Positions 45,547-57,889 of a DNA stretch of 64,000 nucleotides are shown here, piece after piece. The stretch spans positions 248,001 through 312,000 of the forward strand of contig JAODTK010005554.1 of assembly GCA_026419785.1 (NCBI GenBank), read 5' to 3'. Source of the stretch: Sclerodactyla briareus (taxonomy: Eukaryota; Echinodermata; Holothuroidea; Dendrochirotida; Sclerodactylidae). A program made the translations under genes and the position numbers. Position 1 is the first letter of the stretch. Each line of letters begins with the position of its first letter. The notes beneath the pieces were generated by a model that saw only the letters and a program-made list of their open reading frames with translations, was not told the origin of the DNA and made no database searches.

Positions 45547-48500
45547 CGGCAGCAGCATCATCTTCAGAGAGAGAGAGGAAGGCGGAGCAGAGCGCCCTCA
45601 CATGCACTGAAGACCATAGTTACAGACACGGTACGGACGCTGGGATGACGGACATAGCTAGATTATTCTGGAAAGACCGTAGATGCCTTCCCACTGTGAA
45701 TAAATTAGGGTTGTGGATTCTCTATTTGCTCTTGTCAGCCAATCAAGTGACTATAGTTTGTCACAAGATAGCAGGAAGGGCGAGCCATGGATCATAGGTA
45801 ATTGAAAGCCAGGATCAGGAAAATGGTCCTTGGACTGGGATTACACAGGCAGGCTGGCTGTGTAATCGTGAATCATTCATTATTTCGGTCAAAGGAGGAA
45901 TGATAAACGAATGACTCAGTTTAACCCCTCCATTGGGAAATTGTTTGTAGGCCTCACGGAAATTGAGTGGCCAATGACTTTTTTCACATGCAAATTTTCA
46001 TGTATCACAGCCTCTGGCTGGATTCCCATTCTCAGTAACCATCAGCATCAGCGCGTACCGAGAGATTGGGGGGGTTTTGAGGGCGGAAACCAAGGGAAGT
46101 GCGCCCTCATAATTACCTCACCCCTCCCATGGCAATATTACCAATTTAGGGTCCCCTAGACACATGCCACTGCAATTTCGCTAAATAACAGCTACGAAAC
46201 TTCTACTGCCACAAAAAAAAATCAGTTTGTGTTGAATAGTTATTGGTCACTTGGGTCATCGGGGTGGGGGGGGGGGGGGTCTGATGTGGGTATGCCCCTG
46301 TTCAGCCGGTGGTTTTTTTTAGTTACAACTTGTTCAGGGGGGAAAAAAGTAATAGGAACATATTTTATTTTTTGATTATTCAGGCTCCGATATTGCTTAT
46401 TTGATTAAGCTACTTAGTAGTAATCAATTATTCATTCAATCAACACAACCTTATTGCCACGTAAACCCGACAAGTGGCCGCACAACACGGGCTCCTATTT
46501 TTACTGTGAACAACCAGGTTACAGTACGGGTGTATTGACTAATTGGTAACCGCCACTATGCCATCCCCTGAAGGCATCTAATAACCCAGGCATCAGGAAC
46601 GCAGACCTACAACAAGCCCTGCTGCGGTGAAGGAACCAGCGTAATAATCCAAAAAGATGGTGCAAATGTTATCGATGAGACCACTTTGGATGCCCACTTG
46701 GCAATCACTTTGTTTTTGAAAGAGAACAGTGCTTGTTTGCCTCCTTGATGATCCCCCATAAGCATGGAAGCTGTCATATTAAATGGAAAATTCCGCCAAA
46801 TTGTAATACTCTTTTTGGGTGTTGTTTTGGTTGAAAGAATAAAAAACTTCAGATACCACTACTTTGGTTCCAGGTTATAGCTGTTCGGTTGGGAAGATAT
46901 GGCTTCCTAAACATTCATATAATTTTGATTTGTGGCAACCTTCTTGTGATGTCCTATCTACCAATTATAAAGGGAGACAGTTAAGAACATATTTCTCACG
47001 GTTTCTTTAAAAATGGTAGATATGAACGGCATCAATGTTTCCAAAAATTGCCACTTAGCATTGATGAATTAATGATCTTTAAAAATTCATAACTTCATAA
47101 CGGAACATGCTAGAACATGAAACAAAGTTTGATTGGCATGATTTTCAATGTACAATCATATGACATTTAAATATTGTTGGCTGGACTTTCCTCTGTAACT
47201 GGTGAGGCAATGGCAGGCAAACACAGGTAACTATTTGAAGAGGGAAAATGTCCCCCCTGCGGGGGCTAGCAATTAAAGGATTGGGGCAATTTCCTTTGTA
47301 TGTTTACATTGGTGTTACTCTGATACTTTAAATTGCAGGGAAACTGCAGAGACAAATTCCTAGATAGAGCACATCGATGTTAGATGTGCCAGTAATGTGT
47401 GCTGTAAGTATCACACGCAGGGTGTCCAATCCGCCGTTCACTTTCAGCATAGTGTTGATTGTCAGGGCTAAACCATCATCCAGTTAAGTTTTCTCATGTG
47501 ACATGCCAGCATTCATTTTCCTGATGTGTGTTTGTGGAGTTTATACAGGTTCCTTACATGGATGGTCCACCATCCAGTGTTCAATATTTGAATGTTCTAT
47601 GTACGGGTGAATGCTCCGTAGGATTATGTCAACATTTTCACTCATAATAATATCCCACTACTGAAATAGTAATGAGTGAAATTAGCATGTTGCACATCAT
47701 CTTTCAGCAAAGTTAAGGAATCAGTGCGGAGAAACCAAAAGCTGAATTGGGTGCTTGAACGTATATATGTGCATTCACCTTAATTTCAGGAAGTGTTTTG
47801 AGGAAGTGTAATAAATGGTTTTGTTATTACAATAAACAATTCATTGCCAACATCATCAAGCTTGAAATTTTTTTTTTGTTTAAATACAGTTGAGTTGGTA
47901 GGTGTATAGGATACGATGTGCTTTGTTAAGTCACCTCATGAATGCCGTTAGGTATAGTATACAGGGTTTCTAGTGTGAACCAGCGTCAGATTTCGCTCTA
48001 GGATTCAATATTCCTATAGCCAGTCAAATAGAATTTGCATGAATATTTTTCTGAGATCGTAGAGTTCAGCAATAACAACCTGACATGTTTTTGTTTTCAC
48101 ATGCTGAATGTCCCTTTGCATCAATGTCCTTAGAGATTAATCAATCAAGGACAACTGCAGGCTTGGAAACATATCAGAGGTCATATTGTGGAGAAGGCAA
48201 ACCTGCAACTAAGATCCAAACCCCATTTCAATACGATGTTTCCCATGTGGAGTTATGGACCTTAAAGTTTTGGGCCATTAACAGACGAAATTGGGGAAAT
48301 CTCAATTGAGGCATAATGCATGACGTCACACATGGACACACAGGAAATTATGTTATGTATTTGATTGTTTCATTTTGTTGAATAAGTCAACATTTAGTCA
48401 GAAGTTTCCGTTGTCTTTCCCACCAAAGGACCAATCAAAACACCTCCAACCCACTAAGACAGCAATCCTTTCTCATAAGACTAAATGTTTTTCGAAGTGA

Positions 48501-48787
48501 ATTTAATGTTTGAAATTCATCATAAAACAAAGAATGTTTCAGGGTTGTGCAAGTATGACATCAATTACTATTGCATGATGGTATGCATTTTTCGAATTCT
48601 TGCACAAAAACATGCTTCACAATACACAAACTTCAATGAACGTTTACTCTGTTACTGTCATAAGGGAAAGTCTACTATCAAATTAGCCCTGTACAACATC
48701 CCCTGCAGTTGTCCTTCAAAGGACTGCTTATTCAATGCACACACAATGGTTGCAAGCAGAACAGGGCAGTAAATAGACATAGGAGAC
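45547..48787. other. AGPAT5 3' flank, no further gene recognised
   Basis: This region should contain the AGPAT5 3' UTR and polyadenylation site. AATAAA-like words are present (for example ACAATAAAC near 47830), but none can be assigned. A G run lies at about 46262-46280. No exon of another gene was recognised on either strand. Confidence 0.4.
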
Positions 48788-48918
48788 ATTCCAGTCAGGA
48801 TTGGCAATGTCAGCACCACAGCCCAACTTCTTTAGAATTTGCAAGCAGTTTTTCCCCACAGCCAATCTCGCTGCCATTTCCAGGAAAATTCTATGTTGTC
48901 CGTCCATATTTTGCCTGT
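48788..48918 (-). CDS. candidate exon encoding an ankyrin-like repeat
   Basis: Between an AG (TTAAAAG, minus strand) and a possible GT donor (GGAAT-GTCTCC), the frame RQNMDGQHRIFLEMAARLAV, then GKNCLQILKKLGCGADIANP and DWN, is uninterrupted. The order (L)EMAAR, LQILKKL, GADI, N-P-D-W resembles an ankyrin repeat (xLHxAAR...LxxLLxxGADINxPDxxG), though the canonical TPLH is absent. The parent protein is not recognised, and the donor is weak. It could be an exon of an unidentified minus-strand gene or a pseudogene relic. Confidence 0.4.
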
Positions 48919-48959
48919 CTTTTAATTGATAGGAATAATTTATACCAGATGAAAAAAGG

Positions 48960-49990
48960 AGTTTGAAGAATAAGATTGTGTTCGGTCCGGTATGACTAAT
49001 TGAACAGCCTATTTTAAGGACAACACTGCTTAATCTGTATTGTTCCACCCGCTAATTTAGTGCTTGATGCAAATATGGTCAATTTACTATTGACCTTGAT
49101 TTTTGCAGGTTAGCCGAAGTACTTGTGACCCCACCCACCTTCGATACAGTCGTGGATCAAGTTCTTCAACTGATTTTCCATGATTCCAATACAGCTTAAG
49201 CGAGGATTTGAATTCTGCCAAACTGGTTTGGCGTAATTAAGGCTTTTTGTTCTCCATGGCTAAACTGTATTTTTCTGCCGAATACCTGATTCTGGCTAAA
49301 TTGCCATTCGGCCAGTTTGCAACCCGATTCCTGCTCTGAGATCACAACCTACCGTCTGAATCCAGAGGATGTGAGTGGAAATTCTGCTATGGAGTATGGA
49401 GCCTACTCCTCTACACAACAGTGTGGAACACATGTATTGCAATTTGCAAAGCAGAGACCACTAAGACAAGGCTACCTCATTTCTACTTGAGATAGCCCTT
49501 ATCAGGGCTCCTCGGCCATAATTCAACACGTTCACATCGTTCTTCTGAAATGTCCATCTGGACCCCATCCAATGAGTTTCATGCAAACCACAGATGCTGC
49601 ATAATTTGACGAATAAGCGCCACAATATTAATTCATATTAAATTCAAGTTCCATGAAATCTTTTGAAATTTTGTATAAGTCATGAAATTGGACTGAAAAT
49701 CCAATCTGTTCATCTACCTAGTATCCTGCTATACCTATGTGCCAAAGCACATCCTCATAGTGCCTACAGTTTGTCTGTGATCCTGCTAGCGAGTTCAAAC
49801 ATAGGCTAATTACCCTACTTGCACGTCATGCCCAATTCTATTAAATCAATCCTGTCGATGCAAACATTCTCTCGATTGGTCAACAATTTTATCTTTCAAA
49901 TTTATCCAATAGATATCACTCACCAATCAACCCACACTTAATCGTAAATGTGTGACCAGCACTATCGGCTTACTGTGCTTGAATTTTTAT
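48960..49990. other. no feature recognised
   Basis: AT-rich unclassified sequence with no recognised exon or repeat. Confidence 0.4.
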
Positions 49991-49999
49991 CTTACCATT

Positions 50000-50365
50000 T
50001 GGAGGCGATTAGCTCGTCAGTAGAGCTTCCGAGCAAAACCGTTTGATTGCGAGTTTTGGAACCCCTTGGGAGCCCATGGACTTTTCCGTAGTTCTGTTCC
50101 CCTGAATGTGTGTCATCATCCAACACCCATTTTAAGAGTTTGGTCCCTTGTGTGGTGAACTTGGGAAGAGTATCGAGCCGCCGTACGTGGCAGCCCCTAT
50201 TGGGAAGTCTCCTCAAGAGAACATGATGAGTGCGTACTGAAATGTGCGTGAGAGAGAACAAGCCAGGTGTATGCTGTATACAGAAACGGGTGTGACTAGT
50301 CACTAATGATCCGTGTTGGAGTGGATTCAGCCAACGGGAGACCAGAGTCCTCAAGTCTCAACTCA
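50000..50365 (+). mobile_element. tRNA-derived SINE, plus orientation
   Basis: GGAGGCGATTAGCTCGTCAGTAGAGC is the best-preserved A box of the family in the window. ATTGCGAGTTTTGGAACCCCTTGGGAGCCC is a degraded B box and body, followed by GACTTTTCCGTAGTTCTGTT. It ends immediately before element B copy 2. The minus-strand 120-residue frame across it is spurious. Confidence 0.7.
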
Positions 50366-50369
50366 TTTT

Positions 50370-52235
50370 TAGCTCCCCCAGCATGTGCTGGGTGATCTAT
50401 TTGTGATCCTGCATGTCTATCTATCTAATCTATCTATCTATATCATATCTATCGGTCAACACTTGATTCAAATTGCTACTTCTCCTACATTGTTTGATGG
50501 ATCATGTGAAACTTGGTCACAATGATGGTCAAGTGGAAGGGGCATCTGGGGTGTGCATCAATTTTTGAGCCCAGGCCCATTGTGGGCCCTAGGGCCATCA
50601 TGTGAAACACGCAAAATGGCTCTCCTCCTACAAATTTTGATGCACAGTGGCTGATGTTCAGTCATAATGATGGTCTAATAGCCGTGCCTTCGGGTGTTCA
50701 AGGATTTTGGGCCCAGGCCCATTTGTGACCCTAGGGCCCATCATTTGAAATTCATGCACATGCTTCTTCTCCTACAAATTTTGATGCACAGTGCTGATGT
50801 TCGTCATATTGATGGTCTATAACAGTACCCTCGGGTGTTCAGGAAATTTTTGTGTTGGTCCATGGACCCACTTGGGCCCTAGGGCCAATCATGTGAAATC
50901 ATGCAAAATGCTTCTCCTCTACAATTTTTAATGCACAGTGCTGATGTTTGGTCATAATGATGGTCTGATTAGCCGTACCTTCAGGTGCTCAGGAAATTTT
51001 GTCCAAGGTCCCCTTGCCCCAAGGCCCTTTTATGAAATTACACACATGTGGTTGAAATGGATCTCCTCTTACCAGCTTCAATTGATTTCCTTTAAATTTC
51101 CATTGTAATGTCCTTGGTAGTGGGCCATCGGGGGTGTTCGGGAATTTTTTGGCTCAAGGCCCAGTGTGGGCCTAGGCCCATCCTGGTGAAGTCACGCAAA
51201 ATGCTTCTTCTCCTACAAAGTTTTTGAGATGCACAGTGGGCTGAATGTCGCTCATAATGATGGCCTACTAATAGCCGTACCTTCGGGGTGGTCAGGAAAT
51301 TTGGGGTCTCACAGTCCCACTTGGGCCCTAGGGCCCATCACTTGAAATCATGCAAAATTGCTCTCCTACAAAATTTCGTGCACAGTGCTGATGTTCGGTC
51401 CATTAGGTATGGGTTAATAGCCGTACCTTCGGGGTGTCAGGAAATTTTGGTCCAAGGTCCCACTTGGGCCCTGTGGCCCATTTTATGAAATACAAACAAA
51501 TGGTGCTGAAATGATCTTCCTCCTAAAGCTTCATTGAGTCCTTAAACTACATGTAATGGTCTTGGGGAAGTGGGCCATCGGGGGTTGTTTTAGGAAATTT
51601 TTGGCTCAAGGCCCAGTGTGGGCCCTAGGGCCCATCATGGGAATCACGCGCAAAATGCTGCTCCTCCTACGAATTTGATGCACAGTGCTGATGTTCGGTC
51701 ATAATGATGGTTAATAGCGTAGCTTTGGGGTTGTCCAGGAAATTTGGTGTCACGGTCCCCACCGGGCCTAGGGCCCATCCTTGAATGAAATCACGCAAAA
51801 TGCTGTCTCCTACAAATTTTTATTGTTTTGCAAGTGCTGAGTTTCGGTCATAATGATGGTCTAATAGCCGTGCCTCCGGGGTGTTTGTTGTTCAGGAAAT
51901 TTTGGTCCATGGTCCCACTTTGGCCTCATGTGAAATCATGCGAAATGCGTCTACAAATTGTGATGCACAGTGTGAGGTTTGGTCATAATGATGTTCTTAT
52001 AGCCGTACCTTCGTGGGGTTCAGGAAATTTTGGTCCAAGGTCCACTCAGGCCTATGGCCCATTTTATGGAATGAACACATGGCTTTGAAATGCATTTCCT
52101 CTTACAAGCTTCAGTTGATTTCTTAAAATTGGGAGAGCCAGTGATCCTTGTGCATATGGGCTTTTGGGGTGTTTTGCATTTTTGGCCAGTGTGACCCCTA
52201 ACGGTCATTATCTAAAATCATGCAAAAATGTATTT
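50370..52235 (+). mobile_element. array-bearing element B, copy 2
   Basis: It starts TTTTTAGCTC with a hairpin (CCCAGCA 50377-50383, TGCTGGG 50386-50392), GATCCTGCATGTC and a (TCTA)n tract (about 50418-50450). The array then has type 1 monomers near 50642, 50787, 50935, 51232, 51380, 51680, 51830 and 51966, and type 2 monomers (CTTCAATTGATTTC-like) near 51070, 51520 and 52100. The 1-1-1-2, 1-1-2, 1-1-1-2 order suggests a higher-order unit. The right end, after about 52235, is not defined. Confidence 0.75.
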
Positions 52236-52519
52236 TTCTTTTTTCTGCAGTGTTGTTGCATTGTGTTGATAGTGGGTTATGATAATACCTGGATAGTCAC
52301 TATTGGAACTAGCCACTACATCCTTTTGCTAAGTTGTTATAACATGTACATGTATATCTACACTTCCAATCATTCATCCACATTTATTCACAGGGCGTCG
52401 GCCGTAAATACGGGGGGTGTGACAACCCCCCCTGTGAAAATCAGAAGTCTGGCTCTTGGGCGACGAAAAGCGGTCTCCGCTCGGGGTAGGTGAAAAATTG
52501 ATTGAATTATAGCCATGGC

Positions 52520-55305
52520 CTAACTTGATAAAATGAAAATTATGTAGTCAGTATTGACGACAGTTTGAAATAGATCTGGGCAAAAACACAACAAAAGAAT
52601 CACAAGAGGAAAGACAGTAATCGTGCCAAATTCGCCGACCTCTGCGAAAAAAAGGGAGAAGAAGAAAAATCGCGCTCGCGCGTGTACTAGTGGTTAATTT
52701 TGTTCCGTCGCTTTCACGTCATCTCCGCATCACTCTATGGAATTTCTAATCATGGCCCCCTAACTAATACATATCTGTGAGGTGGAAATTCTGGATTTTA
52801 TACAACAACATTCTCTTGACCTTGACAATACAGTCCACCTCTTATGATACTGAACCCTTTAGCCTCCGGTCCGTTTCCCCCTCCCTCGACCACGCACGAT
52901 TTGGTACTGCAGTATCTTAGGCTACCAGACTGCTTCAATTTTCACGCATTGTTTGCCTCCCGGACACTGCAGCTGACGTCATAGCATGTTGGGACAGTAG
53001 AGCAGAAGATAGCTGAATTTCCCAAATTTTCCTAGTAAGATCCTGTTTCTTCCAGATGTGCCGGAAAACCAGAAAAAATTACGCGCTTCACAGCACGCAC
53101 TGGTGATCATTAGTGTGGAGCACAATTATTGAATATTCTGGACAAAGAGTCGGCATCAAAAGCCCGAGGTCTGCAAAATATTAACAGGTCTCCGATTAGA
53201 GAATTTGTGATCAAAAATGCCCAGACTTGAAGCTTGGTACATGTTGCCTGAAACGCCCGGGAGGGTCATTTCCGCCTCTGGTAGGGCTGTTTTTTTTTTT
53301 TGCGCACCCCAATTCCTTGATACGCCCGGCGCCAACCTATGGTGGCGCTTACGCTCGGTAGTATTCTCGTGCCCCCCCACAATGTCTGTGCCCCCTTGTG
53401 CCCCCTAGTTTGAAAAGTCTGGTTGTGCCACTGTGCAGGAATTGATTCGACTATGATGGACAAGTGTGCCAAGTTTCAAGCCCATCGACATTATTAATAT
53501 CGTATCAGCTCTGATGGGCTATGCAAGACCATGAAGTGAAAGCTAAATCTCTCCTCAGTCTCACATGTACCATCATCATTATGTAATTAAGGTCCAAGCA
53601 TCTTCGAAAAGTGCCGTATCTAACTCACAATCCGCGTACGCATCTAGTAATCTCTATATACCAAATAAGAGTGCACAGGTTAGTCATGTAGCTAGGTACA
53701 GACCGTTTTGACCATGGGGGTCAACAGGTGGGACGGTGAAACAGGTCCCCCCCCTCCCCCACTTTCAAAAGTGGGGGGATATCACATCGTTTTGTCCCCC
53801 TGTTCGTGCACCGAATACAAATAATAGCACATGCTCGATTTTGTGAACCCTCTCAGCTTATTCAATTTTTGTCTAACAAACAATAATCGCGTTGAAAATT
53901 GTCTCAAGTCCCCTGATTCCAGGTGCGGACCCTGTGAAGATCTGCCTGACTATGGCCGAAGTGGAGGTACCCTGTTCATACCGCGTTCCTCGAATTTCAC
54001 ATAGTATAGCCAGAAGTGCATAATTTTTTCAAAATATGCGATGTTATCCTTCGAATCATTTTGTTCACTCGATTATTTTCAGAGCCTATTGGGGGCAGAA
54101 CCCCCCCCCCCGCCCCCTTTTTCTGAGATGAAGAATTCGGTACTAAAACTTCGTGGAAAATTTGAGGAAAAAAGCAGTGACACAAAAATGCCTGAAATTT
54201 TTGTCAGACTTTTTCGATAGAATCCCCGAACCATTCAATTTTCTTTTCGCGCGCTTTCTCGCGTGCGACGTATTTTTTTTCGCAATGACCTGACTTCGGG
54301 TACAAATTTTTCTGCTCCCAAATTGGAGTGGCCCCCGTTCGGCCTTGGGCTTTTCCCTTAAATCCAACAGAGAAGTTCTGTAGACCCCTGGATCCCATGT
54401 CAACCAAGCCAGATAGAAAAGGTAAAAAAAATCCATGGTGATACTCGTAAATCATCTTAGTATGCCAATGACAACTTTTGGTCTGTCTTTTACTCAAATC
54501 ACACATGTAGATTGGTGTTATTGAGCCTGGCAGATGCCGTTTCCGTCGATCTCGGAGGGTGATGAAAATCTGAAATTAGTCTTTGGGCGCTTCGCGACAC
54601 CGATGGTGGCGCTCCGCTTAGATGTAAGTTGCATTCGATGTGTCCCACCCCCCCCCAACCATTTTCAAACGGTCCGACGCCCCCCTGTTTTGACCACCAC
54701 ATGATCTTAACCACATTGTTACGTAGTCTGGGGAAAAAATATGTTGGCAGAAAAACTGAATATTTTCAATAGGTAACTTATGTAGAATATCGTACTAAGG
54801 ATAGGCACCATTTTGGCGTCTGAGGGGTTTTCACAGGTTCCACAAATTTTCCAAAGGGGATGGTGAACGATGGGTCACCCAGTCGGGGAACTCAGAGTAC
54901 CCTCCACGAACGCACGCCGCCGCCTCTGGTACAAAACCGACATAGAATCGGTCTCACGAAAATCTTGTCGGTCTCAAAAATGATTCACACCCCCTGGAAT
55001 TTATGTATATAGAGCGTGTTATCCATGATAGAAAAATGCCAGTTGGCCGACTAATAGACAAGTACAGGGTGAGCTACTGTCATGGCACTTTTTCAAGAAT
55101 TGTTGACAAATTCTTTAGGCATCTGGATTTTCCTTTCCTCCTCGGCGTTGGGGTCTTTTATGAGGTTTTGTACCTCCTGACCCTTATGCATAAAAACTAA
55201 AACATCCGAACGGACTGAGACCCAGCCAGTGGCGTCTGGAACGAAATTTGGTGGGGGGGGGGCTGAGTTGGATGACGGACCTGGGGGGGTGTCTAAGGGG
55301 AGGGG
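52520..55305. other. gene-poor stretch with G/C-run and GCGC-palindrome elements
   Basis: No exon was recognised. GCGCTCGCGCG lies near 52672; a G/C-run element with GGCGCCAACCTATGGTGGCGC and a CACTG end lies at 53270-53440; G/C-run pairs lie at 53740-53800 and 54100-54118; GATGGTGGCGCTCCGCTTAGATG lies near 54603. These are repeated words of the same small-element families seen at 15-22 kb. Confidence 0.5.
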
Positions 55306-55309
55306 TTGT

Positions 55310-56790
55310 CCCCTCCCCTTGGGAATTTTGCATTTTCAAAGACACCTAGATGCAATTTGGTGCTTTATAGCACTCCAAACCACTGCTTACTTCCAGAAAT
55401 ATTTTTGCAATTGCACATGTTCTTAGATGCGATTTGCTGCTAGAATCTTGTGATTTTTTTTTCATGCCATTGAGGGCCAGTGAGTTCCTTCTTGAGTTGG
55501 TCTAATCTACCTCCGGGACCGCCGAGTGTCCCCCTCCACTTTGGGAATTTTTTGCATTTTCAGGTGGCTTTGAGAGCAATTTGGTTTGTTGTTTTTTGCA
55601 ACATAGGACTCGGAAACACAATTCTTTCCATTTAACTATTGGGCATTCTCACATATCGTTAGATTGCGGTTTGCTGCTTTGAAATTTGGGAAGTTTGCGC
55701 CGAAGCGAGGGGCAGTAAATCGTCTTCTTAGGGAGTTGGTCTAATTCTAAATTTCAGGGAACCGTCGAAGTCCCCCTACCCACTTTGGGAAATGTTGCAT
55801 TCTTAGGGGCCGGAGATGATTTGGTGCAATATAGGGACTCCGAACACAAACTTCTTTCCAAGAAAAATTGTGCATTTTCGCTGCCTTTAGATGCGATTGC
55901 TGCTTCCAGTCTTGTAAGTTGCTGCCAAATTCAAGGGCAGTGGGTGCCCTTCTTTGGGACTTGATCTAATTCTCACCGTCAGGGGAACACCAAAGTCCCC
56001 CTTCTCCCACTTTGAGAAAAATTTTGCATTTTCAGGTTGCCTTAGATGCAGAAGTGGGCTGCATATAGGACCCCGAAACACTCGATTCCTTCCAAATAAT
56101 TTTGTATTTTGAATGTTTTTAGAAGCGATTGCTGACCTGAATCTTGACGATTTTTATGCAAAATCGAGAGCTAGTGAGTCCATTCTTAGGGAGTGCCGTC
56201 TAAACCTCACCTTTCGGGTACCGAAGTCCATTCCCACTTGGGAAGATTTGCTTTTCTGGTGGCCTCAGTGCAATTTGCGTTGTGCAGTATAAGCACTCCA
56301 AAACACTCACTTCGGTCGAGGAAATGATGTGCATTTTCACATGTCCTTAGATGGGATTGGGTGCTCTGAATCTTGTAGTTTTTTCTTCAAAAATCAGGGG
56401 GGTAGAGACCTTCGTTGGAAGTGGTCGAATCTCACCTTTACGGGGACGCCAAATCCCGCCTTTTCTCACTTAGAATGTTTTACATATTCAAGTGGCCTTC
56501 TAGATGCAACTTGGTGCATTATGGTCCATCCAAAACACAACCTTGATTCAGAAATAATTTTGGCATTGTCAAGGTCATTAGACTCATGCGATTTGCCAAT
56601 TGTACTCTGGATCTTGTGATCTTTTTCTGCCAAACTGAACTGACACCTGGGCGCAGTCAGGAAAGTTCATTTTCGGGGAGTTTGCCTAAATCTGATATGT
56701 TGGGGACTGTCAAATCACACCTTTCCGACTTTGAAAAAAGGTCGCATTTCCGGTGGCCTTAGATGCGATTTTCTGCTCTGAATCTTTTAA
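55310..56790 (+). repeat. tandem array (C), about 230-base units, six to seven copies
   Basis: The landmark (C)TTAGATGCGATTTGCTGCT recurs near 55422, 55660, 55885, 56117, 56347, 56575 and 56757. Between landmarks the order is conserved: GGCAGTGAGT, CTTCTTAGGGAGTTGGTCTAA, GGGAACCGCCAAAGTCCCCC, CCACTTTGGGAAATTTTGCATTTTCAGGTGGCCTTAGATGCAATTTGGTGC, then CTCCAAAACAC and TTCC. There is no coding potential. A solo unit lies at 18160-18290. Confidence 0.8.
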
Positions 56791-57554
56791 TGTTTTTCTT
56801 GCCAAAAGGTGCTGAGCACTGAGTGCAGTAAGTGCTTTTCTTTGGAAGCTGGTCGAAATCAAACTTTCAGGAAACCATGCATCAAGGCACTCAGTCAGTG
56901 GCATTCTGGATGACCCAGGGTATACATAGATTTCCTTTACCACGTTCCCACCCCTTTTCGTTCGACCCGCAAAATCTCGAAAAAAGATTGCCGAACGAAA
57001 TATAAAGGCGCCCGATCATTGCAGTTTCGGGGGACGGTACATAAAATACGCTTCGCGCGCCAAAACCTTTGCCAATTCAGTGTATTTTATTTAAAAAACT
57101 ACGTTTGCCTCGCCTTTGCCGGAATTTAGAAATTTTAACGATTTCTGCCTACACTCTCTCTCTCTCTCGGTTTTCATCTAATTTGGATGTCTCATTTTGG
57201 GACATGCTGGTAAACTTGCTTTGCTCTCGAAAATGGAGGCGGGAAGGGGGCGGGCGCTTCCTTTCCTATGTTCCCGCCTTCAGCAAGTATCCAGTACACT
57301 ATGTGTAAAAATAGCAGTCACGGTATACTAGTCTAGATGGAGGAGAAAAAAATAGCTCAGAATATCATACTAACAATACAGGCAAACGCTATAAAGTCAC
57401 CAGTGCGCGCGAACTTTATTTTTGACCCATTTGTGGATAGTGATTCGAAAATTGGGCTATCAGCAGAAAATTCAAGCAATGTGACTGAAAATAGGGAAAG
57501 TGGAGAAGCATGGCATGAAAAATGCGATTGTGAAAATCAAAAAGGGGTTCGGAC

Positions 57555-57665
57555 CAGTCGAGTGGGGGGAGGGGGGGGGCGGAAGGCCCCCTTCCGCCCC
57601 CAATTTTTCACTGGGGGGACTGGCGCCCCTCCAGCCCCCCCCCCCACCTGCGTTCCTCGCCCTTG
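57555..57665. repeat. G/C-run palindromic element
   Basis: GTGGGGGGAGGGGGGGGGCGG...CCCCCTTCCGCCCCC then CTGGGGGGACTGGCGCCCC...CAGCCCCCCCCC and GCGTTCCT resemble 23395-23485. The ends include CAAAAAGGGG and CTTGCTGAG, a word also at 15080-15090 on the other strand (CTCAGCAAG). Confidence 0.55.
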
Positions 57666-57889
57666 CTGAGACCCTATTACAACATTGACATTTACGCAGC
57701 AACCTATGGACAGACATGCTGGCGGGTAAACCGACAACGTGTATATCCCCACTTTCCATCAATAGAGCGGTGACATTGTTTGCCTTATTTTTTAATCACG
57801 AGAGGATTTATGACCCAGGAGAGTGGGAGGTTGGTTCCAGGAGCCACACACCATGCTCCCAATATGCCATTCTGACCATTAAAATAGTT

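Noticed and set aside
45135-45797. 220-residue plus-strand open frame
   Set aside because: It overlaps AGPAT5 exon 7 but includes intron upstream and leaves the conserved frame after about 15 residues; it is a shadow of the real exon.
55310-56790. Regular repeat-spacer pattern that might suggest a CRISPR array
   Set aside because: Units are about 230 bases, diverged along their whole length and without short identical repeats; the DNA is eukaryotic.
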